From positions 124,001 through 188,000 of the forward strand of contig NZ_JACBZF010000001.1 in the NCBI RefSeq assembly GCF_013408095.1: DNA of 64,000 nucleotides, in the 5' to 3' direction. The position numbers and the translations under genes were made by a program. The notes under the pieces were generated by a model. It saw only the letters and a list, made by a program, of their open reading frames with translations. It was not told the origin of the DNA and searched no databases. Source of the stretch: Novosphingobium marinum (GTDB lineage: Bacteria > Pseudomonadota > Alphaproteobacteria > Sphingomonadales > Sphingomonadaceae). Positions 36,008 to 45,008 of this stretch are shown one piece after another; position 1 is the first letter of the stretch; each line of letters begins with the position of its first letter.

Positions 36008-36378
36008 ACCTGATTCAGCAGATCGAGGCCGAGGAAATCGCCAAGGCCGCCAAGGATATTCCCGAATTCCGTCCGGGCGACACCGTCCGCGTCGGCGTGA
36101 AGGTCATCGAAGGCACGCGCGAGCGTGTGCAGAACTTCGAAGGCGTGTGCATCGCGCGGTCGAACCGCGGCATGGGTTCGAACTTCACCGTCCGCAAGAT
36201 CAGCTTCGGCGAAGGCGTCGAGCGCGTTTTCCCGCTCTATTCGCCCAACATCGACAGCATCACCGTCGTCCGTCGCGGCGTCGTGCGTCGTGCCAAGCTC
36301 TACTACCTGCGCGGCCGCACCGGCAAGCGCGCCCGGATCGCGGAACGCCGCGACAACCGGGCGTCCGCCGAAGGCTGA
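36004..36378 (+). CDS. rplS: 50S ribosomal protein L19
   Basis: A 124-residue protein with [38 protein letters not shown] and [21 protein letters not shown], all L19 signatures, and a C-terminal [18 protein letters not shown] 36004 overlaps the trmD stop (ATGA). A longer frame upstream is the trmD shadow. A terminator follows. Confidence 0.97.
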   Translation: MNLIQQIEAEEIAKAAKDIPEFRPGDTVRVGVKVIEGTRERVQNFEGVCIARSNRGMGSNFTVRKISFGEGVERVFPLYSPNIDSITVVRRGVVRRAKLYYLRGRTGKRARIAERRDNRASAEG

Positions 36379-36405
36379 CCCCGGACCGCAAGGTTTGTTT
36401 CAGCG

Positions 36406-36435
36406 AAAGGCGGCTCGGCTTCGGGCCGCCTTTTT
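36406..36435 (+). terminator. Terminator of the rpsP-rplS operon
   Basis: AAAGGCGGC (36406-36414) pairs with GCCGCCTTT (36425-36433) and continues as a TTTTT run. It lies 28 bases after rplS. Confidence 0.9.
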
Positions 36436-36573
36436 GCTGTTTCCGGGTGACGTCACACGCCCCGAAGCTGGCCTATCTGACAGGGGGCGTGTGACCTTGC
36501 CATGATCCGGCGGCACGTTTAACGCGCCGATTTCATTTGCGCCGCAACCCGGCGCTGCCAGAGGACGAATACG

Positions 36574-37599
36574 ATGGGATACAGGGTCGCCGTGGTCGGC
36601 GCGACGGGCAATGTCGGTCGCGAGATGCTGAACATTCTCGCCGAGCGGGAATTCCCCTGCGACGAGCTAACCGCCGTTGCCAGCTCGCGTTCGACGGGCA
36701 GCGAGATCGAGTTCGGCGAGACCGGCAGGATGCTCAAGGTCAAGAACATCGAGCATTTCGACTTCACCGGCTACGACATCGCCCTGTTCGCAGCCGGATC
36801 CGGCCCGACCAAGACCTATGCCCCGAAGGCGGCGAGCCAGGGCTGCGTGGTGATCGACAACTCGTCGCTCTATCGCATGGACCCGGACGTGCCGCTGATC
36901 GTGCCCGAAGTGAACCCGGACGCGATCGACGGCTATACCAAGAAGAACATCATCGCCAACCCGAACTGCTCGACCGCGCAGATGGTCGTCGCGCTCAAGC
37001 CGCTGCACGATGCCGCGAAGCTCAGGCGCGTCGTCGTCTCGACCTACCAGTCGACGAGCGGCGCGGGGAAGGCCGGCATGGACGAGCTGTTCAACCAGTC
37101 GCGCGCGATCTTCGTCGGCGACCAGGTCGAGCCGGAAAAGTTCACCAAGCAGATCGCCTTCAACGTGATTCCGCACATCGACGTCTTCATGGACGACGGC
37201 TCCACCAAGGAAGAGTGGAAGATGATCGTCGAGACCAAAAAGATCCTAGACCCCAAGGTGAAGGTCGTGGCGACCTGCGTGCGCGTGCCCGTGTTCGTGG
37301 GCCACTCGGAATCGCTCAACCTAGAGTTCGAGGAAGAGATTTCCGCCGAGCAGGCGCAGGAAATCCTGCGCGAGGCACCGGGCTGCATGCTCGTCGACAA
37401 GCGCGAGGACGGCGGGTACGTGACGCCGGTCGAGTGCGTCGGCGAATACGCCACCTACATCAGCCGCGTGCGCGAGGATCCCACGGTCGAAAACGGCCTG
37501 GCGCTGTGGTGCGTCTCGGACAACCTGCGCAAGGGCGCCGCGCTCAATGCCGTGCAGATCGCCGAACTGCTGGGACGAAAGCACCTCAAGAAGGGCTGA
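36574..37599 (+). CDS. asd: Aspartate-semialdehyde dehydrogenase
   Basis: Asd makes aspartate semialdehyde for Lys, Met, Thr and the diaminopimelate of peptidoglycan. The 341-residue protein has the NADP motif VVGATGNVGREML, the catalytic Cys in NPNCSTAQM, STYQSTSGAGKAGM, and the active-site His in VGHSESLN. Length fits. ATG 36574. Confidence 0.96.
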   Translation: MGYRVAVVGATGNVGREMLNILAEREFPCDELTAVASSRSTGSEIEFGETGRMLKVKNIEHFDFTGYDIALFAAGSGPTKTYAPKAASQGCVVIDNSSLYRMDPDVPLIVPEVNPDAIDGYTKKNIIANPNCSTAQMVVALKPLHDAAKLRRVVVSTYQSTSGAGKAGMDELFNQSRAIFVGDQVEPEKFTKQIAFNVIPHIDVFMDDGSTKEEWKMIVETKKILDPKVKVVATCVRVPVFVGHSESLNLEFEEEISAEQAQEILREAPGCMLVDKREDGGYVTPVECVGEYATYISRVREDPTVENGLALWCVSDNLRKGAALNAVQIAELLGRKHLKKG

Positions 37600-37664
37600 T
37601 TTGATCCTCGTCATGGTCTCCTTGCACCGGCCCGGCGAAAGCGGGGCCGACAGGAGGTGACGAT

Positions 37665-38033
37665 ATGGCGAAAAGCAGCTTCAAGGACTGGCCGGCGATG
37701 GCCAGGGCGATGAACCCGGCAGTCGGCGAACTCGGCAAGAGCGCGCCGGGCGCGATGAAGGCATTCCGCGAGATGGGTGCGGCAGCGCTGGAGGAGGGCG
37801 CGCTCGACACGCGGAGCAAGGAGCTCATGGCCGTGGCGATCTCGGTCGCGATGCGCTGCGATCCGTGCATTACCTATCACGTCGCCGCAGCGCGAAAGGC
37901 GGGTGCCAGCCGCGACGAGATCGCCGAAACCGTGGGACTTGCAATCTACATGGGCGCCGGCCCTTCGGCGATGTACGCCGCGCAGGCACTGGAAGCCTTC
38001 GATCAGTGGAGCGACAAGGCGGGAGAGGGCTGA
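37665..38033 (+). CDS. Carboxymuconolactone decarboxylase/AhpD-like protein
   Basis: A 122-residue helical protein of the CMD/AhpD superfamily. LDTRSKELMAVAISVAMRCDPCITYHV holds the paired Cys (C-x2-C) and His of an AhpD-like redox site, preceded by the Glu. A role in peroxide defence is suggested by the motif but the reductase partner is not here. AGGAGG lies seven bases before ATG 37665. Confidence 0.87.
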   Translation: MAKSSFKDWPAMARAMNPAVGELGKSAPGAMKAFREMGAAALEEGALDTRSKELMAVAISVAMRCDPCITYHVAAARKAGASRDEIAETVGLAIYMGAGPSAMYAAQALEAFDQWSDKAGEG

Positions 38034-38046
38034 TCGCCCCTGCCGC

Positions 38047-39615
38047 CTAGCCCCCCGGCCGCTTGATGCGAACGAGGAACGCGAGCGGCAGCGAAAGCAG
38101 GCACGCCCAGCCCATCAGGTAGAAATCGTTCAGGTAGCCGATCATGGCTGCCTGCCGGTTGATCTCCATGTCGATCATCCGGAAGGCGGCCTCGCCCACC
38201 GGGCCGGCGATGCGTGCCTGGTCGATGTCGATCATGGGAAGCGTCGTCGCGGTGATATTCGCACCCAGCTCGGCGTGGTTGATCTGGATGCTGCGCGCGA
38301 GGATCGAGACAACGACCGAAATGCCGACGGACGCGCCGACAGACCGCGTCAGGTTGAGGATGGCGGACGCCTCGGTGCGCAGCCGTGGCGCCAGCGTGGC
38401 GAACGCGGCCACGTTCAGCGGAATGAAGATCAGACCGAGTCCCAGCCCCTGAACGACGCCGGTCCAGATAATGTGAAACGAATCCACTTCGAGGGACCAC
38501 GCGGACATTTCGAACATCGAATAGGCGGTCAGGCCGAAACCAGCGGCGATGACGATGCGCGGGTCCGCTCCCCTGCGGATCAGGAAGCCGGCGAGCTGCA
38601 TCGATATGAGGACTCCGACGCCGCGCGGGGCAAGCACGAAGCCGGTATCGAGCACATCGAAGCCCAGCAGGTTCTGCAGCATGGGCGGCAGCAGCGCGAG
38701 CGTGGCGAACACCGCGATCCCGACCACGACCATCACGAGCAGAGCGATGACGAAATTGCGGTCCTTGAACAGTGCGCGGTCGAAAAGCGGATTTCGGGAC
38801 ATTGCAAGGTGGACCACCGCCCCCCAACCGCACGATGCAGCCAGGGCGGCATAGACCCATGCCTCTGCCGAGTCGAACCAGTCGATATGCTCCCCGCGAT
38901 CGAGCAGGAGCTGCAGGGAGCCCAGGAACAGCGCAAGAAGCGCGAAGCCGAGGAAATCGAGCCGAACCTTGGCCTTGGTCCAGCGCGGGAGCTGCGTGAT
39001 CATCAGGAACAGCGAAATCGCACCCAGGGGGACGTTGACGAAAAAAACCCAGCGCCATTCGAAATTCTCGGTCAGCCAGCCCCCGAGGATCGGGCCGGCG
39101 ATGGGGCCGATGATGACGCCCATGCCCCACAGGGCCATCGCCTGCGGGTGACGCGAGGGCCGCGTGACGTCGAGCAGCACGGCCTGACTCAGCGGCATGA
39201 GGAAGGCCCCCGCCACGCCCTGGCCGACGCGGAACGCCACCATCTGCGTCAGGTTCGTGGCCAGCCCGCACAATGCCGAGAAGATCACGAAGGCGGCGGT
39301 CGACAGGATGAACAACTCGCGCATGCCCATCCGCCCGGCGAGCCATCCGGTGATCGGGAGAGCAATGGCCGAAGCGACGATGTAACTGGTGAGAACCCAC
39401 GTCACGGTCTCGGTCGTCGCTCCAAGCGCGGCCTGCATATGGGGGAGGGCAACGTTCGCGATGGTCGTGTCGAGAACCTGCAGAAGCGCGGCAAGCATGA
39501 CGCCGATGTAGACGAGCGGAACGTTGTCGCAGGGAACCTCGGCTACGTCCCCTGGTGCCGAGCCGGATCCCGCAGCGGCGGCTCCGGGTGCACCGGACTT
39601 CGCGTGCGAGGCCAA
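38047..39615 (-). CDS. emrB: EmrB-type DHA2 multidrug efflux transporter
   Basis: A 522-residue protein with about 14 membrane helices of the DHA2 family. LDTTIANVALPHMQ in helix 1, the motif A RMGMRELF loop and GPIAGPILGGWL in helix 5 (motif C) are present. It is expected to pump hydrophobic compounds through EmrA and a TolC-type channel. Start is TTG 39615, preceded by GGAGG at six bases, one base after the emrA stop. Confidence 0.92.
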   Translation of the reverse strand: MASHAKSGAPGAAAAGSGSAPGDVAEVPCDNVPLVYIGVMLAALLQVLDTTIANVALPHMQAALGATTETVTWVLTSYIVASAIALPITGWLAGRMGMRELFILSTAAFVIFSALCGLATNLTQMVAFRVGQGVAGAFLMPLSQAVLLDVTRPSRHPQAMALWGMGVIIGPIAGPILGGWLTENFEWRWVFFVNVPLGAISLFLMITQLPRWTKAKVRLDFLGFALLALFLGSLQLLLDRGEHIDWFDSAEAWVYAALAASCGWGAVVHLAMSRNPLFDRALFKDRNFVIALLVMVVVGIAVFATLALLPPMLQNLLGFDVLDTGFVLAPRGVGVLISMQLAGFLIRRGADPRIVIAAGFGLTAYSMFEMSAWSLEVDSFHIIWTGVVQGLGLGLIFIPLNVAAFATLAPRLRTEASAILNLTRSVGASVGISVVVSILARSIQINHAELGANITATTLPMIDIDQARIAGPVGEAAFRMIDMEINRQAAMIGYLNDFYLMGWACLLSLPLAFLVRIKRPGG

Positions 39616-39616
39616 G

Positions 39617-40705
39617 TCAGTCCTCCGTCCGGACGGTTACCTCGACCGATTGACCTGCAATCAGCTTGCGCGGCGAATCCTCGTCGATCGCGATGCGCAC
39701 CGGTACGCGCTGGGTCACCTTCACCCAGTTGCCTGACGCGTTCTGCGCGGGGAGCACGGAGAATTCGGAACCCGTTCCCGCTCCGATCGATACGACGTGT
39801 CCTTTGAGCTCGAGGCCGGGGTAGGCATCGAACCCGATCCTGACGGGCTGGCCGGGTTGCAGTTCGTCGAGCTGCGTTTCCTTGAAATTCGCCTCGACGT
39901 AAGTGCTTTCCTGGCCGACGATTTCCAGCATCGGCAGGCCGGTCAGCGCCATCTGCCCAACTTGCAGCCGCGCCGCTTGCGCCACCTGTCCCGAGAGCGG
40001 AGCGGTTATGCTCGTCCGCCGCAGGTCGAGTTCGGCCTTCGCCTTCCGGGCCTCGGCTGCGGCGATGCGGGGGTTCCTGCCGGGCGCCGCAGCGCCCTGC
40101 GCGAGCCTGGCCCTGGCTTCGGACTGGCGGGCCTGCGCGGCTTTCAGCGACTCCCGTGCCTGCTGCACCGAATGGCGCGCCGCATCGTAGTCGGCCTTGG
40201 TGGTGAACCCGCGTTCCCAAAGCGCCTGCTGACGCTCGAACCTGGACTGGGCAAACGCGATGTCCTCACGCGCGGCGGAGATGTCGGTACCGCTCAGGTC
40301 GGCATCGCTGGCGAGCGCGGTGACGTTGGCCTGCGCTTCGGCAAGCGCTGCGTTGGCGTCCTCCAGGGCAATCCGATAGGGTTCGGGATCGATGCGGAAC
40401 AGGGGGTCGCCGGCCTTCACCTGGTCGCCCTCCTTGACGAAAACCTCGGCAATCGGGCCGGTTATCTCGGCGGTGATCGAAACCGAATCCTGCTTCACGT
40501 AAGCGTTGTCGGTCGAAACCTTGCCCTGGAGCGAAAGCCAGTACCATCCGATCCCTGCAAGGATCAGCAGCGGCATCAGGATCATCAGGACGAGCTTCTT
40601 GCGCTTGCGCCGTTTTTCCTGCTTCGTGTCGCTGCCTTCAGGTGTCCCTTTTTCCGTGGCGGCAGTCGTTTCGCTTTCGTCTATCCGGGGATCGGCTTCA
40701 GCCAT
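39617..40705 (-). CDS. emrA: EmrA-type membrane fusion protein
   Basis: A 362-residue HlyD/EmrA adaptor with a Lys/Arg-rich cytoplasmic start, one membrane helix at about residues 38-57, and VSTDNAYVKQDSVSITAEITG, the barrel-sandwich signature. A coiled-coil with RESLKAAQARQSEARARL follows, then ITAPLSGQV and a beta-barrel. It bridges EmrB to an outer-membrane channel. ATG 40705 overlaps marR by eight bases. Confidence 0.92.
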   Translation of the reverse strand: MAEADPRIDESETTAATEKGTPEGSDTKQEKRRKRKKLVLMILMPLLILAGIGWYWLSLQGKVSTDNAYVKQDSVSITAEITGPIAEVFVKEGDQVKAGDPLFRIDPEPYRIALEDANAALAEAQANVTALASDADLSGTDISAAREDIAFAQSRFERQQALWERGFTTKADYDAARHSVQQARESLKAAQARQSEARARLAQGAAAPGRNPRIAAAEARKAKAELDLRRTSITAPLSGQVAQAARLQVGQMALTGLPMLEIVGQESTYVEANFKETQLDELQPGQPVRIGFDAYPGLELKGHVVSIGAGTGSEFSVLPAQNASGNWVKVTQRVPVRIAIDEDSPRKLIAGQSVEVTVRTED

Positions 40706-41141
40706 TGGCGGCCAGCCTTTCCTCGCGCAGCGAACCGAGCCGCCCGCGCAGCTTGTCGAGGCCGGATGCCATCGCGGACCGCTCGTTCTCGTCGAGCGCG
40801 CCCGCAATGTCCTCTATCACCGCATCGATGACGGGACGCAGCGAGTTGATGGCTTCCTTGCCCTGTGATGTGAGCATAAGTCGCCGGGCACGCCGGTCCT
40901 TGGGATCGGGTTCGCGCGCGAGGAGGCCGGCTTCCTCCATCCGGTCGACCATCCGGCACAGCGTGATCGGTTCGACCTCGAGCAAGTCGGCGTAGGCGTT
41001 CTGGTTCAGCCCCTCCGACCGCTGGACGGTGAAGAGCATGCGGGCCTGCGGGCCGGTAAGGCCGAAGGGCCGGATCAGGTCGTCGAAATGCCTGCGCAAA
41101 AGGCGCGAGCAATCGACAAGCTGGTAACCGAGATTGTCCAT
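40698..41141 (-). CDS. MarR-family regulator
   Basis: A 147-residue winged-helix repressor with GLTGPQARMLFTVQRSEGLNQ, the recognition helix region EVEPITLCRMVDRMEEAGLL and the wing DPKDRRARRLMLT. MarR proteins bind palindromes and are released by phenolic or other lipophilic ligands. It heads an operon with emrA and emrB. An AT-rich palindrome lies 10-33 bases upstream of its ATG 41141 and is its likely operator. Confidence 0.92.
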   Translation of the reverse strand: MDNLGYQLVDCSRLLRRHFDDLIRPFGLTGPQARMLFTVQRSEGLNQNAYADLLEVEPITLCRMVDRMEEAGLLAREPDPKDRRARRLMLTSQGKEAINSLRPVIDAVIEDIAGALDENERSAMASGLDKLRGRLGSLREERLAANG

Positions 41142-41150
41142 GAAGCGCGC

Positions 41151-41174
41151 ATATATTAAGCAGACTTATCATAT
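41151..41174. promoter_or_regulatory. AT-rich inverted repeat, probable MarR operator
   Basis: ATATATTAAG (41151-41160) and CTTATCATAT (41165-41174) form arms that match at eight of ten positions around CAGA. It is strikingly AT-rich against its surroundings and lies between marR and the divergent hydrolase gene. Confidence 0.6.
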
Positions 41175-41257
41175 CAAGCTCTACATTAGGTCAGGGTCGC
41201 CTTGGCATCCGGGACCGCCGCCCCTATCGACGCGGGGCTCAGACGGAAGGAACGCGC

Positions 41258-42013
41258 ATGGCTGACATCGGGACCGACATGGTTGAAGGCTGGGGCGACG
41301 CGCGCCTGGCGGTCCACCGGACGGGGCAGGGCCGCCCGGTGCTGATGCTGCATGGACTGTTCTCGAGCGCGGAGGTCAACTGGATCAAGTTCGGCCATGC
41401 CGCGCGGATCGCCGATGCCGGGTTCGAGGCGATCATGCCGGACTTGCGCGCGCACGGCGCCAGCGACGCGCCGCACGATCCCGATGCCTATCCCGAGGAC
41501 GTTCTGGTCCGCGATGTCGAAACCCTCGTCGAAGCGCTCGGGCTGACCGACTACGACCTCGTTGGTTTCTCGCTTGGAGCCCGCACCGCGGTGAGGTCCG
41601 TGCTGGCCGGACTGAAACCGCGCAAGCTCGTCCTGGGCGGCATGGGGCTCGAGGGTCTTGCCGGATGGGCGCGGCGCAGCGCCTTCTTCGTCGATGCCAT
41701 CGATCGTTTCGACGAGATCAGGCGCGGCGATCCGGCCTATTTCGCGCGCTCCTTCATGAAAACGATGAACGTCGATCGCATCGCTGCGCGCCAACTCCTG
41801 CAATCGGTGGACGACACGCCGCCCGATGCACTGGACGCGGTGACCATGCCGACTCTCGTCGTGTGCGGCGCGGAAGATCGCGACAACGGGTCGCCCACCG
41901 CGCTCGCGGACGCTCTGCCGCACGGCAGTTATACGGAAGTTCCCGGAACGCACATGTCTTCGGTAACGGAGCGCAAGTTCGGAGAGGCCATCGCGCAATT
42001 TCTCTCTGGTTGA
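41258..42013 (+). CDS. Alpha/beta-hydrolase
   Basis: A 251-residue alpha/beta-hydrolase. LMLHGLFSSA forms the oxyanion region, the nucleophile Ser is in VGFSLGARTA, an acid residue is in VVCGAEDRD and the His in PGTHMSSV. Substrate unknown; esterase or lactonase activity is possible. ATG 41258. It is divergent from the marR operon and may share its control. Confidence 0.85.
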   Translation: MADIGTDMVEGWGDARLAVHRTGQGRPVLMLHGLFSSAEVNWIKFGHAARIADAGFEAIMPDLRAHGASDAPHDPDAYPEDVLVRDVETLVEALGLTDYDLVGFSLGARTAVRSVLAGLKPRKLVLGGMGLEGLAGWARRSAFFVDAIDRFDEIRRGDPAYFARSFMKTMNVDRIAARQLLQSVDDTPPDALDAVTMPTLVVCGAEDRDNGSPTALADALPHGSYTEVPGTHMSSVTERKFGEAIAQFLSG

Positions 42014-42077
42014 TTCGGGCACTCTCGCAGTGCAAAAATACGCGGTATCGACAATTAAAATACCCGAGGACGCACCC

Positions 42078-43925
42078 ATGAAATTTGCATCGACCGCACT
42101 TGCCGCGCTTGCGATCGGCCTTGCGGTTCCTGCCGCCGCGCAGGCGCCTGCCGATGAGGCGACCGCCAGCGAACCGGCATATCCGCTAACTCCGGCAGGC
42201 GCGGCGCAGTTCGTCGCGGCAGCCGAAAAGGACCTGTTCGACTATTCGGTCGAAGCGAGCCGCGTGAACTGGGTGAACTTCACCTACATCACCGAGGACA
42301 CGGACAGGCTTGCCGCGCAGATCAATGCGGTCGGCACCGAGAAGAGCGTCAAGTACGCGGTGCAGGCCGCCCGCTACGCCGCGATCCCCGGCCTGTCGCC
42401 CGACGTCAAGCGCAAGCTGGACATCCTGCGCAACGGGATCGTGCTGCCCGCTCCGACTACGGCGGGCGCGGCGACCGAGCTCAACGAGATCGCGACCAAG
42501 CTTTCCTCCGATTACGGCAAGGGCAAGGGCACGCTCAACGGTGAGCCGATTTCCGGTTCCGACATCGAGGCGGAGATGGGCAACATCGAACGCACGCCCG
42601 CCGAACTTTCGGAAATGTGGGCGAGCTGGCACGACAACGTCGGCGCGCCGATGAAGGGCGACTATGCCCGCATGGTCGAAATCGTCAACGAAGGCGCGCG
42701 CGAGCTAGGCTTCGACAACGTGGGCGCGATGTGGCGATCGGGCTACGACATGACGCCCGAGGAATTCTCCGCCGAAACCGAACGGCTGTGGCAGGAAGTG
42801 AAGCCGCTTTATATGTCGCTGCACACCTACGTGCGCGGCAAGCTGAACGAGAAGTACGGAGACGAGGTGCAGCCCGCCAACGGGCCGATCCGTGCCGACC
42901 TGCTGGGCAACATGTGGGCGCAGGAATGGGGCAACATCTACCCGCTCGTAGCGCCGGAAGGTGCCGGCGACCTCGGCTACGATCTTACAGACCTGATCGC
43001 GCAGAAGGGTCATGGCCCGCTCGACATGGTGAAAGTGGGCGAGGATTTCTTCTCCTCGCTCGGCTTCGAGCCGCTGCCCGAGACCTTCTACCAGCGCAGC
43101 CTCTTCACCAAGCCTGCCGATCGCGAAGTCGTCTGCCATGCCAGCGCATGGAACATCGACAACGTCGACGACATCCGCATCAAGATGTGCATCAAGCCCA
43201 ATGCCGATGACTTCATCACGATCCATCACGAGCTTGGGCACAACTATTACCAGCGCGCCTACAACGACAAGTCGTACCTCTACCTGAATGGCGCGAACGA
43301 CGGTTTCCACGAGGCGATAGGCGACATGATCGCGCTGTCGATCACGCCCGAATACCTCGTGCAGATCGACATGCTCGATCGCTCGCAGGTACCCAGCGCC
43401 GACAAGGACATCGGCCTGCTGCTGCGGCAGGCGATGGACAAGGTTGCCTTCCTGCCCTTCGGCCTGCTGATCGACCGCTGGCGCTGGGGCGTCATGGACG
43501 GCTCGATCGGCACGTCGGACTACAACAAGGCGTGGACCGACATGCGCACCGAATACCAGGGTATCGTGCCGCCGGTCGAGCGGCCCGAGAACGCCTTCGA
43601 TCCGGGCGCGAAGTACCACATCCCGGGCAACACGCCGTACACGCGCTACTTCCTCGCCCGCATCCTCCAGTTCCAGTTCTACAAGGCTGCGTGCGATCAG
43701 GCCGGGTGGAAAGGCCCGCTTCACCGCTGTTCGTTCTATGGCAACGAGACGGTCGGCAAGAACCTGAACGCGATGCTCGAGATGGGCGCTTCGAAGCCGT
43801 GGCCCGATGCTCTGGAAGCGTTCACCGGCACCCGCCGGATGAGCGCGAAGCCGATGCTCGAATACTTCGCGCCGCTCAAGAAGTGGCTCGACAGGCAGAA
43901 CCGCGGCAAGACGGCGGGCTGGTGA
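42078..43925 (+). CDS. M2-family peptidyl-dipeptidase (ACE-like)
   Basis: A 615-residue exported zinc peptidase related to angiotensin-converting enzyme. The signal peptide ends at AAAQA near residue 22. The zinc site is HHELGHNYY (HExxH) with the third ligand Glu in NDGFHEAIGD; YHIPGNTPYTRYFLA and WGVMDGSI are also ACE-like. It is expected to remove C-terminal dipeptides in the periplasm. ATG 42078. Its TGA overlaps the next gene's GTG by four bases. Confidence 0.92.
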   Translation: MKFASTALAALAIGLAVPAAAQAPADEATASEPAYPLTPAGAAQFVAAAEKDLFDYSVEASRVNWVNFTYITEDTDRLAAQINAVGTEKSVKYAVQAARYAAIPGLSPDVKRKLDILRNGIVLPAPTTAGAATELNEIATKLSSDYGKGKGTLNGEPISGSDIEAEMGNIERTPAELSEMWASWHDNVGAPMKGDYARMVEIVNEGARELGFDNVGAMWRSGYDMTPEEFSAETERLWQEVKPLYMSLHTYVRGKLNEKYGDEVQPANGPIRADLLGNMWAQEWGNIYPLVAPEGAGDLGYDLTDLIAQKGHGPLDMVKVGEDFFSSLGFEPLPETFYQRSLFTKPADREVVCHASAWNIDNVDDIRIKMCIKPNADDFITIHHELGHNYYQRAYNDKSYLYLNGANDGFHEAIGDMIALSITPEYLVQIDMLDRSQVPSADKDIGLLLRQAMDKVAFLPFGLLIDRWRWGVMDGSIGTSDYNKAWTDMRTEYQGIVPPVERPENAFDPGAKYHIPGNTPYTRYFLARILQFQFYKAACDQAGWKGPLHRCSFYGNETVGKNLNAMLEMGASKPWPDALEAFTGTRRMSAKPMLEYFAPLKKWLDRQNRGKTAGW

Positions 43926-44923
43926 CAAGGGGCGCCGCGCTTGCAGTCGCGGCGCTAATCGCCGCATGCGCCCCGGTCTCGGGAGAGGCCGGGGTCGCGG
44001 GCACCGACGGCCCGGCGCTGTTCGTTGCCAACAAGCGTGGCGACAGCCTGTCCAGGATCGACCTGTCGAGCGGAACGGAAGTGCGGCGCGTCGAAAGCTG
44101 CGCCAATCCCCACGAGCTGGCATCCTCTCCCGACGGCAGGCATGTCGCGCTCGCATGCTATGGCGGCACCTCGCTCGACATCTTCGCGACCGACAGCCTC
44201 GAACGGATCGGGCGAATCGAACTCGGAAGCGGCGCAAGGCCGCACGGGATCGTGTGGCATGACAGCGGCACGCTCTACGCCACCGCCGAGGGCCGCAACT
44301 CGATCTTCGTCGTCGCCGATCCACTCGGCAAGGCGGGGCTTTCGGAAATCTCCACCGGACAGCGTGGAAGCCACATGCTCGCCGTCGCGCCGGACGAGAG
44401 CCGGGCCTGGACGATGGACATGGGCGACGGCACCGTGACGCTGATCGACCTCGCGGCGAGGCGGAAAATCAAGTCCGTCGCGGTCGGCGAGGAACCGGAG
44501 GGCATCGCGCTATCGCCGGACGGGCGGGCGCTCTGGGTTTCGGCGCGCGGTTCCGACAAGGCGATCGAACTCGACCCGCGCACTCTCGAGGTGCGGCGCG
44601 AGACGTCCACGGGCGCCTTCCCGCTGCGGCTTGCGATCAGGCCGCAGGGCGATTTCGGTGTCACCTCGAACCTCGAGGACGGCAGCCTGAGTGTCATCGA
44701 CCTTGCTGCCGGAAAGGTCGTGAGGACGATCGCCGTCTCCGGTCGCGCCGGGGCGGAGAGTGCCCAGCAGGTGACCATCCTCTTCTCGGACGGCGGTGAA
44801 CGGATCTATGTCGCAGAAACCGGAACGGACACTGTCGCGGAAGTTGATTTCGCCACCGGCAACGTCCTGCGCCGGCTGAATGCGGGCAAGGGCGGAGACG
44901 GGCTCGCGATCCTCGATCGCTGA
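43922..44923 (+). CDS. YncE-like beta-propeller lipoprotein
   Basis: A 333-residue protein with a lipoprotein signal (lipobox IAAC near residue 16) and about seven repeats of a propeller blade: NKRGDSLSRIDLSSG, LASSPDGRHVALAC, GEEPEGIALSPDGRALWVS, ETGTDTVAEVDFATG. Such YVTN/YncE propellers bind proteins or small ligands; no enzyme site can be read. GTG 43922 overlaps the M2 peptidase stop, so the two are coupled and may act together at the envelope. Confidence 0.82.
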   Translation: MTRGAALAVAALIAACAPVSGEAGVAGTDGPALFVANKRGDSLSRIDLSSGTEVRRVESCANPHELASSPDGRHVALACYGGTSLDIFATDSLERIGRIELGSGARPHGIVWHDSGTLYATAEGRNSIFVVADPLGKAGLSEISTGQRGSHMLAVAPDESRAWTMDMGDGTVTLIDLAARRKIKSVAVGEEPEGIALSPDGRALWVSARGSDKAIELDPRTLEVRRETSTGAFPLRLAIRPQGDFGVTSNLEDGSLSVIDLAAGKVVRTIAVSGRAGAESAQQVTILFSDGGERIYVAETGTDTVAEVDFATGNVLRRLNAGKGGDGLAILDR

Positions 44924-45008
44924 CCAGTCCCCATTCGTGGCAAGGCAGCTTCAAAACCTGCGCAAGGACGCTTAAGAAGCGTCGGGACGCAGGGGTGGCG
45001 GCGCGGCA

